DNA from: Daucus carota subsp. sativus
Taxonomy: Eukaryota; Streptophyta; Magnoliopsida; Apiales; Apiaceae
Direction: 5' to 3'
Assembly (NCBI RefSeq): GCF_001625215.2
Contig: NC_030385.2
Coordinates: 13,633,135 to 13,697,134, forward strand
DNA length: 64,000 nt
The notes beneath the pieces were generated by a model. That model saw only the letters and a list, made by a program, of their open reading frames with translations, was not told the DNA's origin and did not search any database. Position numbers and translations under genes: made by a program. Below, in pieces: positions 45,239 through 56,470 of this stretch. The number at the start of each line of letters is the position of its first letter. Position 1 is the stretch's first letter.

Positions 45239-48200
45239 CCTCTCCCTCTCATTTGTATAATATATATCCTGTATATAAATCTAATCAGAACTCAGTGCTG
45301 GTTCAATTTCAATTCAAAGCAGCACTGTTTTTTCTCAATTTGCTACATTAGAATTGCTTCTGGTACATAATTTGTATGCCATGGTTGATTAATTCACTAT
45401 TAGTTGTAGTAAGAACGCATGATTAAAGTAGCAAATAGTAATTAACTTGTTGGACGATGTAACCTGAATGTCCTCATATGCGGCTCCATGTATTAGCAAG
45501 GTTTCGTATGATCTATTGATTGTTTTGTATGTCAATATCTATAGAATGGGAATGTAAAGTTAGTCTCAGATAAGACATAGTTTCCTCCGGACCTTCTGGA
45601 ATGTCCAGGCAGTTGGTCAACGATAGAGGTGGCCAAACGGGCGGTTCGAACAGCCCGAACCGCCGTTTAACCCGCTTTTCGCATGACCAACTACGTGCCG
45701 GTTCAAACCGGAAACGAACCGTAAGTAACAAGCGGGCCGAATACGGTTCAAGAAGTTCGAAAGCGTGAACCGGCACGGCACGGTCCGTGAACCGAACCGC
45801 ACGGGCCGGCCCATGAACCTTGAACCGGCACTGCCCGTGAACCGTGTGCATAGTGTGTATTGGATTCATGTTATTACCTGCCATTCTGCCAAGTTTAGAA
45901 GAATCAGACTATAATAATAGGTGTTGGCTAATTTAGTTTGTTTTTATTATGATTTTGTTTTAGAATTTCATTTGATTCTGTTTTAATTCGATTCCATTTT
46001 AGTTTTTTAATTTAGATAGATTGAAATTTGATTTTGTTTTGCAAATTATAATTTATCTTATTTTGTTTTATCTCACATTATTTGTAAAAATCTTTTTCTA
46101 ATATATAAAACTTATGGGAGGTACCGTCATCTTTTTACCAAAACATTATTTGTTATTTATTAGCTTACAATTTATTAATAGGTAAATTAAACCATAACTG
46201 AAATCGAATTTACAATTTACAAACTTTTTAAAATTTGCAATGAAAACTTATTAAAATTTACAATTTACAAACTTAGTAAAACTTAAAATTAAACATATAT
46301 TCCGCGCTTGAGAAAATTCTAAAATTTGAAACTTACAATTTAAAAACATATTAAAACTTAAAATTTGATTTTGTTTTAATTTGATTTGGTTTTGATTTTA
46401 AAACATAAAAAATGAAAAACAAAATGGATACAGAAAGCAGAAAACTTGATACACTGAACCGTGAGAAGAATACTGATTCGTGATTCGTGAAATGTGACCC
46501 GCTAAACCGTACAAAACCCGCTCAACCCACAGTGCCGGTTACGGTTCTTCTCCTCCTCAACCCGGACCGTCTGTACAGCCGTGCCGGTTGGCGGAACAAG
46601 CACGGCCCGACGGTGAACCGGCACGGTACGGCATGAACCGCCTGTTTGGCCGGCTCTAGTCGATGAGCTATTGCGAGCCCATAATAGTATATATAGAAAT
46701 TTATGATTTATGCCTTTTAAATCATAATATGTTACTTATAGATACCAGCATCTCGTTAACATAAATAAATTTCGTTTTGTTACGGAAATGTTATTTTAAT
46801 TAAATCTGTGTTTTGCGTAGCACTTCCAATTTTCTTATTAACAGAACTACATTTTGTTACAGATTAAATCCGTTTTGTTAAACCTTGCGATTCGCATAGC
46901 ACTAACAATTTTCTTATTATCATTACTATGGCGTTGTATATTTCCGATTAATAGACCATAATGCCCATATAAATTATTTAGAGGATTATAAAATTAGTGA
47001 TACCTTTTGTACGAGTCTACATTTGGTTCAACTGCAAATGTGATATAAGTCTGCTCTAAAAATTTGATTTAAAACCGCGCCCCGTGAAAATAAAGAAGTT
47101 TTTTTAAAAATATTTTCCAACTTTGATCTATTAGATTGGCTCCAAGTGGATTGATAGAGTATTGTTTAGAGGTCAAAGTAACTGATACACTACCTGTTTT
47201 GATTTATTTGTTTTTTGATTTGCTGGCAATTGGCACATGCTGAAATTTACAAAATAATATGTCATGTTCAGTTTTAGATTTTAAATTTTCACATAAAAAA
47301 AGTTATGCCATATGGTCATATTAAAATCTGGACTAAATTGTTTATAACTGGCTACATGGACAAATCTTCTAAGCTCCCTTTGCTTTACAGTGCATCATAT
47401 ACTGTTGAAAGGTAACTTAGTTTTTTTTGTTTGGATGATGGGGCATGCAGTTTCTTAAGCCGCCTTGTACAGTTAGATTGATATGGCACACAAATCTACT
47501 GTATAATTATATTATGTATAAGATGTAAATCAGCTATAAATAAATCTGCACATACTTTATTTTTTGGGAATTGCTATTTCTAGAGCAGAGCTTTTAGTTC
47601 TAAAGCAAATTAGGGCCTGTTTGGGTTACCTTATTTTTCAGAAATAACTTACCTATTTCTGGAAAAAAGTATGTAAATGTGTACTTTTTTTCTGAAAGTA
47701 ACCAATTATTTCTGCTAATAAGAAATATTAAACACCCGTTAAATACTTACTTAAAAAAAAAATATGTACTGTGAAATTTTTACTCGAAATAAGTCCTTAT
47801 TTTTGTAAATTAAGACCTGACAAACAGTACCTAGGTGTATTAGAGTTTCCCTCTTGTATGCACAGGAAGCATACAGCTCTAGAAGTAACATTTCCCTACT
47901 TTTACTAACATTATCAAAACCAATTTACACCTCTCTCATCTATCGACTTGTATAAATGTATTATGTGTAAAGGACATGATTTTTTTTTCCGTGCGTGGTA
48001 CTATCAGCCCAATGACAGTTTATGCATATATATTACATGCCTAAACTATGTGGGATGGACCTTATATCAGTAGTTAAACAAAAATTGTATCAAACACATG
48101 CTATTTGTAATTGTTGATCACAGCTCCTTATCTGACTTTGACTTGTAATTTGTGCTTGGCATTGTCTCCGGGGTGCTTATTCCAAAGCAAATATAACTTG

Positions 48201-49079
48201 TACTAGAGACGTATATGAACCAACTGCTATTCAACTGTTGCAATTCTTGCATCTTCGTAATGGTTCCATTAGTAAGGACTTTATCACAGTTTCGAAAACT
48301 TAAGCTTCGTGATTGTGTAGAATACTTTCTTTTTTTGAGAAAGTGTAGAATACTTTTGAGAGTATGAATCTGAAGGGCTTTGGTGTTAGAACTTGCTTGA
48401 GTTGAAGTAGTGAAAGCGTCTGAGCTAGTAAGAGCCATCTGTATAAGATATAAGAGAGTTTAGTGTAAAAATGAAGGGAAGAGAGATTTCGATTTACGGA
48501 GTTCAAAATTCTAGCTATATTAATTTTTTGGTCAAACTATATCCCCTCCCCCAGAAAAATGAAAAGAAAGAGGTTGCTATAGAAAGGTAGCCATTTACAG
48601 TGATTGGGATTTAAGAGGGTTGGAATGGTTAAATTCTAGAAAGTAGCTGTTGAGATTACCCTGCCAGTTCCTGAGGACAGGCACTATCTGACAAGTTCTT
48701 CGCCCTAATTTTTTTCCTTCAATTTTTCAAGGACCAGTTTTTTTGTTTACATCTACCTAGAACTTTTTCTTATTTTTCCAAGTTTAGGATTTTTGTGGAG
48801 CTATGCACTAGTTCTTTATTAGCTCTTGATGTTTTTGTATTAAAATTATATAGAATTCTGCTTGTTATATGCAGGGCTGATGTTACTGTGGCTATCCTGC
48901 TTCTAGCATTGTTCAGCATCCTTGTAATCTCATCATTAGTAACCCTCTATTTCAGACACTTCTGGCTTTGTTTGTCGATTATATGTATCGGTATTTTTAT
49001 TCCATTGCGTTTGCGCAATTCTCGGAAATCACTTGCAAGGAAAAGGGAAAGAAGAATGTTATTACCTCTGTCTATGTGA
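45065..49079 (+). CDS. Small conserved plant membrane protein, function unknown
   Basis: Two exons, 45065-45174 and 48875-49079, join in frame (TG|G) to give 104 residues. The N-terminus LVEQLREYQIRSQHKYSAL is polar and helix-like, then FFSPKP. Two hydrophobic segments follow at about 40-62 (VTVAILLLALFSILVISSL) and 63-82, then a basic tail RKSLARKRERRMLLPLSM. I recall unnamed plant proteins of about 105 residues with this layout and the same LARKRERR..LPLSM end; no function is known to me. The second exon alone gives a 94-codon frame, but its upstream part is intron. The 3.7-kb intron, against 315 coding bases, holds a CT microsatellite next to the donor and a hAT-like element. Confidence 0.85.
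45179..45250. repeat. (CT)n microsatellite beside a splice donor
   Basis: A CT run of about 55 bp followed by CCCTC variants starts four bases after the intron's GT. Confidence 0.97.
45624..46658. mobile_element. Non-autonomous hAT-like element in an intron
   Basis: The left end is TAGAGGTGGCCAAACGGGCG and the reverse-complemented right end is TAGAGCCGGCCAAACAGGCG; both go on to GTTC. The flanks GTCAACGA (45616-45623) and GTCGATGA (46659-46666) agree at 6 of 8 bases and fit an old 8-bp target duplication. About 230 bp at the left and 170 bp at the right are GC-rich with many GAACCG and CCGGTTC words, as in hAT subterminal repeats. The middle is AT-rich and codes for nothing. Confidence 0.8.
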
Positions 49080-49963
49080 ATATGAGCATCCAATTACAAT
49101 CAAAAGTTTTGCCAGTAATCCCATGCTATGGTATGATTCTCTATTCTCCCTCTTCATAACCGATATGTAAATAGTCATTAGCATTGAGCATTTTCTGAGA
49201 AAAATCCTTCACATGTAAAATACCATCTGTATAAGCAGAATTAAAGGTATTATAATTGTAAACATTCACTTCTTTGTTCTCAAATCCTACAACATGAAGG
49301 GTATTAAGTATTAACAAATCATCTTTAGTAAGCAAATTGAGTAGAATGTAGATATTGACCTACTAAATATATCCAAGTCAAATGGAGATAAGGGAAAACA
49401 ATTTTTTTGTACCTTAAGCTATAGGAATAAAGAAGGCTATATTGGTGGGAGAAAACAGTATATGGAACTTTACAAGCCAAAACATCATAAGGGGTGTATT
49501 CGAGTACGTAAATGGGCGGATTTCTACTTCTTATTGGAAGTGAACAAACTCCTTTCCAATACATCTAATCTTGTTATTATAAAATGTGAGAAATAGTTAT
49601 AATAATCTCATATTATCTTTGAGAGATAAATTATCATTTATCAATATTAGATTTATTTTTAAGGTAATTTCTATATTCTTTTATTTGTAATTGCTGAATT
49701 ATATAATGAATGATGTTATTCTTTCCCGTGAACCTTTCCTTTTTTTTTTGAGAGTGTTCTGTGATCTTTTCCTGGTTGGATGCATATGTACGTTTGTTGT
49801 TTCATTTTTCTATATTAGTTATTATTATTAATGGTTGAGTCCGTGACACTGACTCTTTACCCAATTCCCGACCTCCTTTAAAACTTTTAATGTTCGCTAG
49901 ATCATTGGCAGTCCAATTCAAGCGAACAATGCAATATACAAAAGGAATTGACTTTGTTGTAGT
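49080..49963. other. 3' flank and intergenic DNA, no supported gene
   Basis: Two overlapping minus-strand frames at 49564-49325 and 49335-49141 are open but biased to Tyr, Leu and Ser. I do not recognise them and cannot support a gene. Confidence 0.4.
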
Positions 49964-50237
49964 CATTGTTGTTGAGTCGCTCGACTAGTCGTGACTAGTC
50001 GAGCAGTCGCTAGGAAAGTCGCTAGGAAGAGGTCGACTGGGCAGTCGACTAGGTGAATGTTAGTGTTTCGCCCAACTTGTGTTCGACTAGTCGACTAGTC
50101 GGGTCGACTGGAAGACCCAGTCGCTCGACTATACTTTAATTTTAAGAAAAACAACAGCCCAACAAAAGCCCAATACCCCAGTTGACTAAAACATAACATT
50201 CAGTTGTATTAAACCTTAGAAACGAAAGCCCAGAAGC

Positions 50238-51087
50238 CATGGTTGTTACGTCGGTAAGTCGAGTCGAGTCGACCAGACTCTCCAGCAAGTCGAGTCGTGA
50301 CTAGTCGAGACTAGTCGTAGACTAGTCGACACTAGTCGACAAGGTATAAAATTAATAATATATATTATATATACTTATATTTATATGTGTAATAAATTAT
50401 ATATGTGTGTTCCATATTTCCAGCCCGGATCAGTAGATTTGGCATCCCTTTTGGGGTCATTAGACGGGTCATAAACAAACCTCGTTCGATGCATCAGCTA
50501 TTCTGTAGATTAAACAAAGCTACTGTAATTGTGTGTGTGTCCTGGCATTAAACAATGGCTAGTACAACTAGTGAATACTGACTACTGAGTACAAAGTGTG
50601 CAAGTGTGTGTATCAATGTGCAAGTAATAACAGAGTGTGTAAGTAATAACAGATTAAACAAGCTATTGTAACTCTGTAAGTGTTTGTGTGTATATATATT
50701 ACTGTGTTTGTGTGTGTGTGTGTGTGTATGATATATCAGTGTATGTGTGTATATATATAAGTGTGTGTGTGTGTGTAAGAGGAGAGGATGAAGAGCTGTT
50801 GGAATCGACCGGAGGCTGCTGGGCTTTCATTTTTAGGTTTTAATACAACTGGGTTTTATGTTTTATGCAACTGTATTACTAGGCTTTTGTTTTTTTTTGA
50901 AATTGAACTCCAGTCGACCGACTAGGTCTTCCAGTCGACCCGACTAGTCGACCCAGTCGACCAGTCAGTCATCAGTCAAGCGAAATACCTACATTTTTCC
51001 AGTCGACCAGCCCAGTCGAGCCCTTCACACCGACTGCTCGACTAGTCGACGACTAGTCGCGACTAGTCGAGCGACTCAACAACAATG
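50238..51087. mobile_element. Inner hAT-like element, same family, inverted
   Basis: The left end is CATGGTTGTTACGTCGGTAA and the reverse-complemented right end is CATTGTTGTTGAGTCGCTCG. So it has the outer element's two end types in reversed order. Flanks CCAGAAGC (50230-50237) and CCAGCAGC (51088-51095) match at 7 of 8 bases. It is 850 bp long and rich in GACTAGTCG arrays at both ends, with TG and TA microsatellites between, and has no ORF. Confidence 0.85.
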
Positions 51088-51886
51088 CCAGCAGCCACAA
51101 GTCGATTCCAAGTCGCTGTTAGTCTTATGGGTCATTTGTTAAATCTGAACGATATTTTCTGGACAGTTAAAAATCTGGATGAGTTACAAATCTGGATGGA
51201 AGAAAATAATATCATTTGTTAAGCAAATTTTAAAATTATCTGAACGATAAAATTTATACTTTTTTAGTGTTTAATATATTATTATAGTTGCACATATTTA
51301 TATATTAATTAATTGAAGTATTTGAGAAAAAAATATCTTTGATCTAATTGAATGTAAGGTTGGTTGGATTATTTATATATTCAAAAAAAAAAATTTAATT
51401 TTATTGCTTCAAAAAATTTAGTTATTTTAAATATTTTATAATTCTAATTTATGTTATTGTCCAAATTTTAAGTTTTTATAAAAAAATAGTGAACCTTCCT
51501 TTTGCATAATATCAAAAATTTGATATTAATAATATTCATATGTAATTTTTATCATTTTTATATTTTCAATAATAATATACTGTTTTGATATTAATAATAT
51601 TATTATTGATAAAAGATGGTGTAAATTATAATATGTGATAATAGTATAATAAAAAATAGAAAATTTACATGTCTTTAATTAATTGATATTGCCAGTGTCA
51701 CGAAACCCAAGTTTTAGGGTTGTAGTAGACTTATGAACGACACCTGCTACCTTTTGTACGGTCACTCGTCCAGCTACTTTTGGCTTCGTCCAGATAAAAA
51801 AGAAAGTTGCCAAACAATCTTAATCAAAGATGAGCGAGTCGTTCAGGCCATTCTACTTCGTTCACTCGTTAACAAATGCACCCACA

Positions 51887-52035
51887 CACACACACACACA
51901 CTTACACTTGTATATATACACAGTTGCACGCGCACACACTTATATACATACACAAAAACACAGTTATACAAACTTATGCAAAAACTGCTATACACACTTA
52001 TAAACACTGATACACACACACACTTACATATACAC
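51887..52035. repeat. CA-rich simple repeats
   Basis: Runs of CACACA broken by TATACA-like words lie inside the outer hAT-like element. Confidence 0.9.
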
Positions 52036-52356
52036 ATAAAGTAATCACTAATTAGTAGTCACTAGTTGTCTTTATCTTCTAGGTTTAGGTCTTTAAGATC
52101 TCTTACAAGTATAAATAAAAGAAAAGGAGAAAAAGAATTGTTAGAATTGAGAATTTAGAAGTTAAGACACACATATATAATTTAGTACACATATAAATAT
52201 AAGTATATATAATATATAATTATATATTATCAATTTTATACCTTGTCGACTAGTGTCGACTAGTCTACCGACTAGTCTCGACTAGTCACGACTCGACTTG
52301 CCGGATAGTCCAGACGACTCGACTCGACTTACCGACGTAACAACCATGGTTGTAGT

Positions 52357-53123
52357 CTCAAATTAATTTAAGGCTTTAACAAAGTCATATTTGTTGCCCT
52401 AATTTATCCTCTTATTAATAAGATAGCTCTTTTTCAAAGAAGTTTATATAAACCATGTTAGAATAGATAATTTAACTTTGAACAATAATTTTGTCTGTTG
52501 CCTTGTCCTGAAAGGATTTATCTATTTATGTGTTACTGCTTTCAAAAGGTGACCAAATAGCACCACATATTCCAAGAGCATAATAAAAAGAAGTGGAAAG
52601 AAGAGAGCCTCTTCCCCCTACTACTGTGGTTGACCACAAGTTTAAAAATAACGAAGTCAAACTAATGCTATGATTTAGAGGGTGTTGCTTTTAATCCACA
52701 TGCAAGAATAATTTGATGTTACATTCAAGAAGTGTTGTTAGGAGAAGTAGATTAGAATCATTTGATGTATATACTAAGAAGGGATAAGGAGGGATAAGAA
52801 GAACAAACATTCTTTGAGCCTTAAGTTTCTTTTATGATTTTTCGCATGGTATAGCTATTTCCAAAGTTTGTTATGCATTCAAACCCATGCACGAGGACAA
52901 ATGTTAATTATTGTTTACTACAAACTTTTGGGTGAATTTTTCAAAATGTGAAGGAGTGCCATACAAAGCAAGAACTTTAAAAAAATGTCAAAAAGAATCG
53001 TATTATTTGATATAATTGTTAAGGAAGCTAGTCCAGAAGTATCGATCGTTACTAGTGCTTTTCTTTCCGTTGGTAGGCAATAACCCTAAAATGAGTCAAT
53101 TTGCCCCAGGTATAGCCCCATAG
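52357..53123. other. Intergenic DNA, no gene
   Basis: I see no coding frame, RNA gene or element boundary in this stretch. Confidence 0.5.
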
Positions 53124-53148
53124 CCCCCCCCCCCCCCCCCCCCCCCCC
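53124..53148. repeat. Poly(C) run of 25
   Basis: A homopolymer of 25 C lies between TAG and GCGC. Its length may be unreliable in the assembly. Confidence 0.95.
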
Positions 53149-53165
53149 GCGCATCAAAAATTGAA

Positions 53166-54508
53166 GGGTCGTTTGGTTAGGGTAATCATCAAAGAGAAAG
53201 GGAAATAATTACCTTAGTCCCTTTGTTGGTGTTTGTTTTATAAAAACTATAATTCTCTTTGCCTCTTTTTGGTTTTAGGTTTACCCAACATCCTTCATAA
53301 TCCATTCACTACCCTCGGTTAGGTATTTCTTTTCCCCTTTTTTGGTTTTTTTGTAATTTTCATTTATAATTTATTTCAGACATCATTAAAAATGAGGGCA
53401 ATATGTAAAATATTTTTGAAAATCAAAAATGATTTTTTTTGATAAATGAGTATTTAATAATAAAAAGCCATACGATATCTACATACACAGTCGCGTCGAA
53501 CAAACAAAACACGGAAACAATCACCGATTAATCCATTCTTGGAGATAAAATTACGTGATTTGTTGAAGATGATATATACACATGCTTCGCAACTTTCGCT
53601 TCCGCCATAACCGGTTTGAGCTATCGACTGAGAATGCAATCGCCGAACAACTTTTATTACTAAATCAAGCACCAAACTCACACAAATGATGAGAAAATAA
53701 CAAACTCACACGAACGGTGACACAACAAAAAATCCTAAACCAAACGTGACAAACTAGCAACCTTAGTTTTGCAAATGCGTAAATGAAATACTAGCTAAAC
53801 CAACGCAATCCTTAGATTTGAGAAACAAACCGGCAAAAACAAGATAGTCACTGGGAAGAACGAGAAATCCTTAGTTGCGTGGAATTGAGATCTAAAAAAA
53901 GAAGGCCAAATTGGAAAAGGCTTTGAATCCATAGATCCGAAAAAACAAACAAATGCAAAAATTTAAGAAAAAAACAGACTAATCTTATCTAACAAGGAAG
54001 ATTTTTAGGGAACTCAAAATTTTAAAACAACTTTATTGAAAAAAAAATACAAAGGAAATAAAAGGTTTTGGGGTTTTCTACCGGTAGAGATCCGGTGGAA
54101 GCCCTGGCGGCTGCTAAGCAAAAGAAAAGGAAAGAGAAGCAGCCAGAGAAAAATAAGGTTTGGGGAGGGAAACGATCAATCTAAACTATCATATATCAAC
54201 TTTGATTTTTAATTTAGTTTTTATAAATTCAAAATAAATTTGGTATAATTTATAAGTCAAGTTATTTAAAAATTAATGACATATTTGAATGATAAATTAT
54301 ATTCATTTATAAAAATATAAAAACGTTATGTTATTTATAAAAATAAATATATTTGACTTTTTTGATACTATATAAAATCTGCAAAATTAGATATAGAGAT
54401 AATCATATAATTTTTCATTCCGTTTCGGGATCAAAACCAATCACATCATTCAATTTCATTTCCCTTCTGAATTCCATTCCATTTACCCAAGTCAAACCAA
54501 ACGCCCCC
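53166..54508. mobile_element. Putative TIR element of 1.3 kb
   Basis: The left end GGGTCGTTTGGTTAGGGTAA and the reverse-complemented right end GGGGGCGTTTGGTTTGACTT (then GGGTAA) share CGTTTGGTT and GGGTAA. No clean target duplication is visible. The interior, 53440-54170, is less AT-rich and holds a 75-codon minus-strand frame that I do not recognise. It may be one element or two unrelated ends. Confidence 0.4.
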
Positions 54509-54796
54509 TTAGAGTTAATGTCTTCTGGCAGAAAAAAATATGTTTGGCGGTATGTTGCATCAATCGCTTGTCAAGGACCGAGCCCATTATTAAAAGGCAG
54601 ACAAATTAATTAGAATCTGAGTAATTTTTTTACCTTATTTATGGGTTCTTTTCATTCATATATTGTATTTTTAGTTCCGCCAATTAGTTTGAAGATGAGG
54701 CTTACTTTAGGTTCTTATTATGGCTGGTTGTTTCTGGGATGCACGAAACTACCATATCAATTGTGAAGTAAGATCCTATGTATATATACATATATC

Positions 54797-55160
54797 GGCT
54801 AATGATCAAATATAAACCACTAAATGCAAACGTCAAATGTGAACCAAGAGAAACTAGACTTATATGTCATCACCTATCCCCTAGGTATCATCTCCCACCC
54901 GGGGCCCACTCCCTACGCCACTCAATTCACCTCGGGCCACTAAAGCCTCACTAAGGCTCCGGATAGGACCCTGAGAGACTCCAGACAAGCTCAAGAGCCA
55001 ATACTTTACCCCATCTCCTTCCCACTAGGGCCCATCCTCGTCCACTAGGCCCCACCTTGGCCTTGCCAAGGCACACCTCGGGATCCATTCTTGGGGCCCA
55101 CAAACCTTCCCATATTTTTAAAAGCATTGATTCGCATTTAAGTTTGTACTGGAGTAAGAC
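54797..55160. mobile_element. Non-autonomous element, GGCT/GTCTTACTCC family, GC-rich core
   Basis: The left end GGCTAATGATCAAATATAAA matches the right end of the large MULE. The reverse-complemented right end GTCTTACTCCAGTACAAACT matches the left end of the 4658 element. TA-rich words flank both sides. The core (about 54880-55110) is rich in GGGCCCAC, CCTCGGG and GGCCTTGCC words, well above the window's GC level. It has no ORF and looks captured. Confidence 0.7.
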
Positions 55161-55175
55161 ACTATTTCATATATA

Positions 55176-55924
55176 GGCTAGTGTTAGAATATAAACCAAT
55201 CTTCAAATACAAACTACAAACCGTATGTAAAAATAAACAAAATTGATACATACACTCTAAATTCATTCTCTCTCTTCACTTAGATCTTATCTCTCTGTAT
55301 AAAAATTCCTCTCGTCTATTACATCTCTCTCTCACTTCCGTATTTCTCCCCATCTCCATCTTTCTCCCAACTTCCGATCAGTAGCCGCTGTCAACCTTAG
55401 TGGTTTATGAATCCTCCGTCAGGGATAGATACACACATATAGATATCATTTAGTGATGAAGATGCGATGATTTTGATGTGATGGTGGTGGTACGATAGTG
55501 GTAGTAGTGATGATACAGCGTTTTCGCGGTGGTGGTGCGATGATAGGGGTGAAATTGGAACTTTAATGAGTGGTGATGCTGATTTGATGATAATTGGCGA
55601 TTTTCATGATACAAAATGGTGATTTTTGTGATAGAAACTGGTGATTATTGTAATATAATTTAATGATTGGAGTTGGAATCTGGTAATTTATCTTCATATA
55701 TAAAGATTAATTTTTAAATTTTATGATTGTTTAAAAGTAATTACTAATTAGTGTTCCGCTCGAAGAAAGTAAGCGAAGATAGTATAGTGAAAAGAAAAAA
55801 TCATTAACAATAATGATGATAATATATTTAATATAGATAAATGTATTTATTAAAATAAATAGCTAAGAAATGACTAAATTAAATTATAAAAATCACTAGT
55901 TTGTAGTTTGCTGTGGAGTAAGAC
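55176..55924. mobile_element. Non-autonomous element, GGCT/GTCTTACTCC family
   Basis: The left end GGCTAGTGTTAGAATATAAA and the reverse-complemented right end GTCTTACTCCACAGCAAACT repeat the family's asymmetric end pair. The core begins with a CT-rich, leader-like stretch (55260-55380) and goes on to GATGGTGGTGG-like runs without a lasting ORF. Confidence 0.7.
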
Positions 55925-55939
55925 TATATGTATGTGTAT

Positions 55940-56331
55940 GGAAGTTCTATACAGACCACTCTTCTATCGGAGACCACATATGTTTTGCAATCAAGACATT
56001 ATAAAGTTTATTGTTTTGTGAAACATAAATACCACTATTTTATTGCATTTATTAGAAATCATTCATGTTCAACAAGCCGAATATACATGTTCGGTAAGCT
56101 GAACTTATGTTTTGCAAACTGAATATGTTTTGTAGAATAATACGTTTTGCAATGTTATGTTTGTTGAATATGTAGAAATTTCAAAATTTTCAATAAATTG
56201 ATATTTTTTATGGAAAAAAAAAATGATTCGCAAAAAAAAAAAAAATTTGTAATTTTTTTATGCAATATTTTACTTGCAGAACTTATATGGTCTCCGAGTA
56301 TCCAACGAAAAATGGGTCTCTATAGAACTTA
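55940..56331. mobile_element. Complete AAGTTCTATA-type TIR element
   Basis: The left end GGAAGTTCTATACAGACC and the reverse-complemented right end TTAAGTTCTATAGAGACC are TIRs of about 17 bp. The body is about 390 bp, AT-rich, without an ORF. The left part is homologous to 17337-17480. The left flank is TATG-rich and the right flank is a CA microsatellite, so no target duplication can be read. Confidence 0.7.
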
Positions 56332-56332
56332 A

Positions 56333-56354
56333 CACACACACACACACACACACA

Positions 56355-56408
<54 letters not shown>

Positions 56409-56470
56409 ATGTATGTGTGTGTGTGTGTGTGTATTTATGTACGTATATATGTATGTGTGTATGTAGATGT
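56333..56470. repeat. Compound microsatellite (CA)n(CT)n(TA)n(TG)n
   Basis: Four consecutive dinucleotide runs, with TATG-rich sequence between the TA and TG parts. Confidence 0.95.

Larger units (their letters stand above)
49964..52348. mobile_element. Outer hAT-like element, CGACTAGTCG family
   Basis: It starts CATTGTTGTTGAGTCGCTCG and its reverse-complemented right end starts CATGGTTGTTACGTCGGTAA. Perfect 8-bp target duplications GTTGTAGT lie at 49956-49963 and 52349-52356. Both ends carry arrays of the palindrome CGACTAGTCG. A second element of the same family is inserted at 50238-51087; removing it joins a subterminal region that aligns with the inner element's own. The remaining interior (51096-52230) is AT-rich with a CA microsatellite and codes for no transposase I can see. 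Confidence 0.88.

Noticed and set aside
47610..47830. MITE-like GGGCCTGTTTGGGTTACC stretch
   Set aside because: The candidate right end (TAGGTACTGTTTGTCAGG in reverse complement) is too weak and has no target duplication.
48118..48438. Minus-strand 106-codon frame starting MALTSSDAFTTSTQ in the intron of the membrane-protein gene
   Set aside because: It has a leader-like upstream region but no family I recognise, and a tandem AGTATTCTACAC duplication breaks its logic. Not enough for a gene call.
49141..49564. Overlapping minus-strand frames after the membrane-protein gene
   Set aside because: They would need a frameshift to join, are biased to Tyr/Leu/Ser as AT-rich noise is, and match nothing I know.
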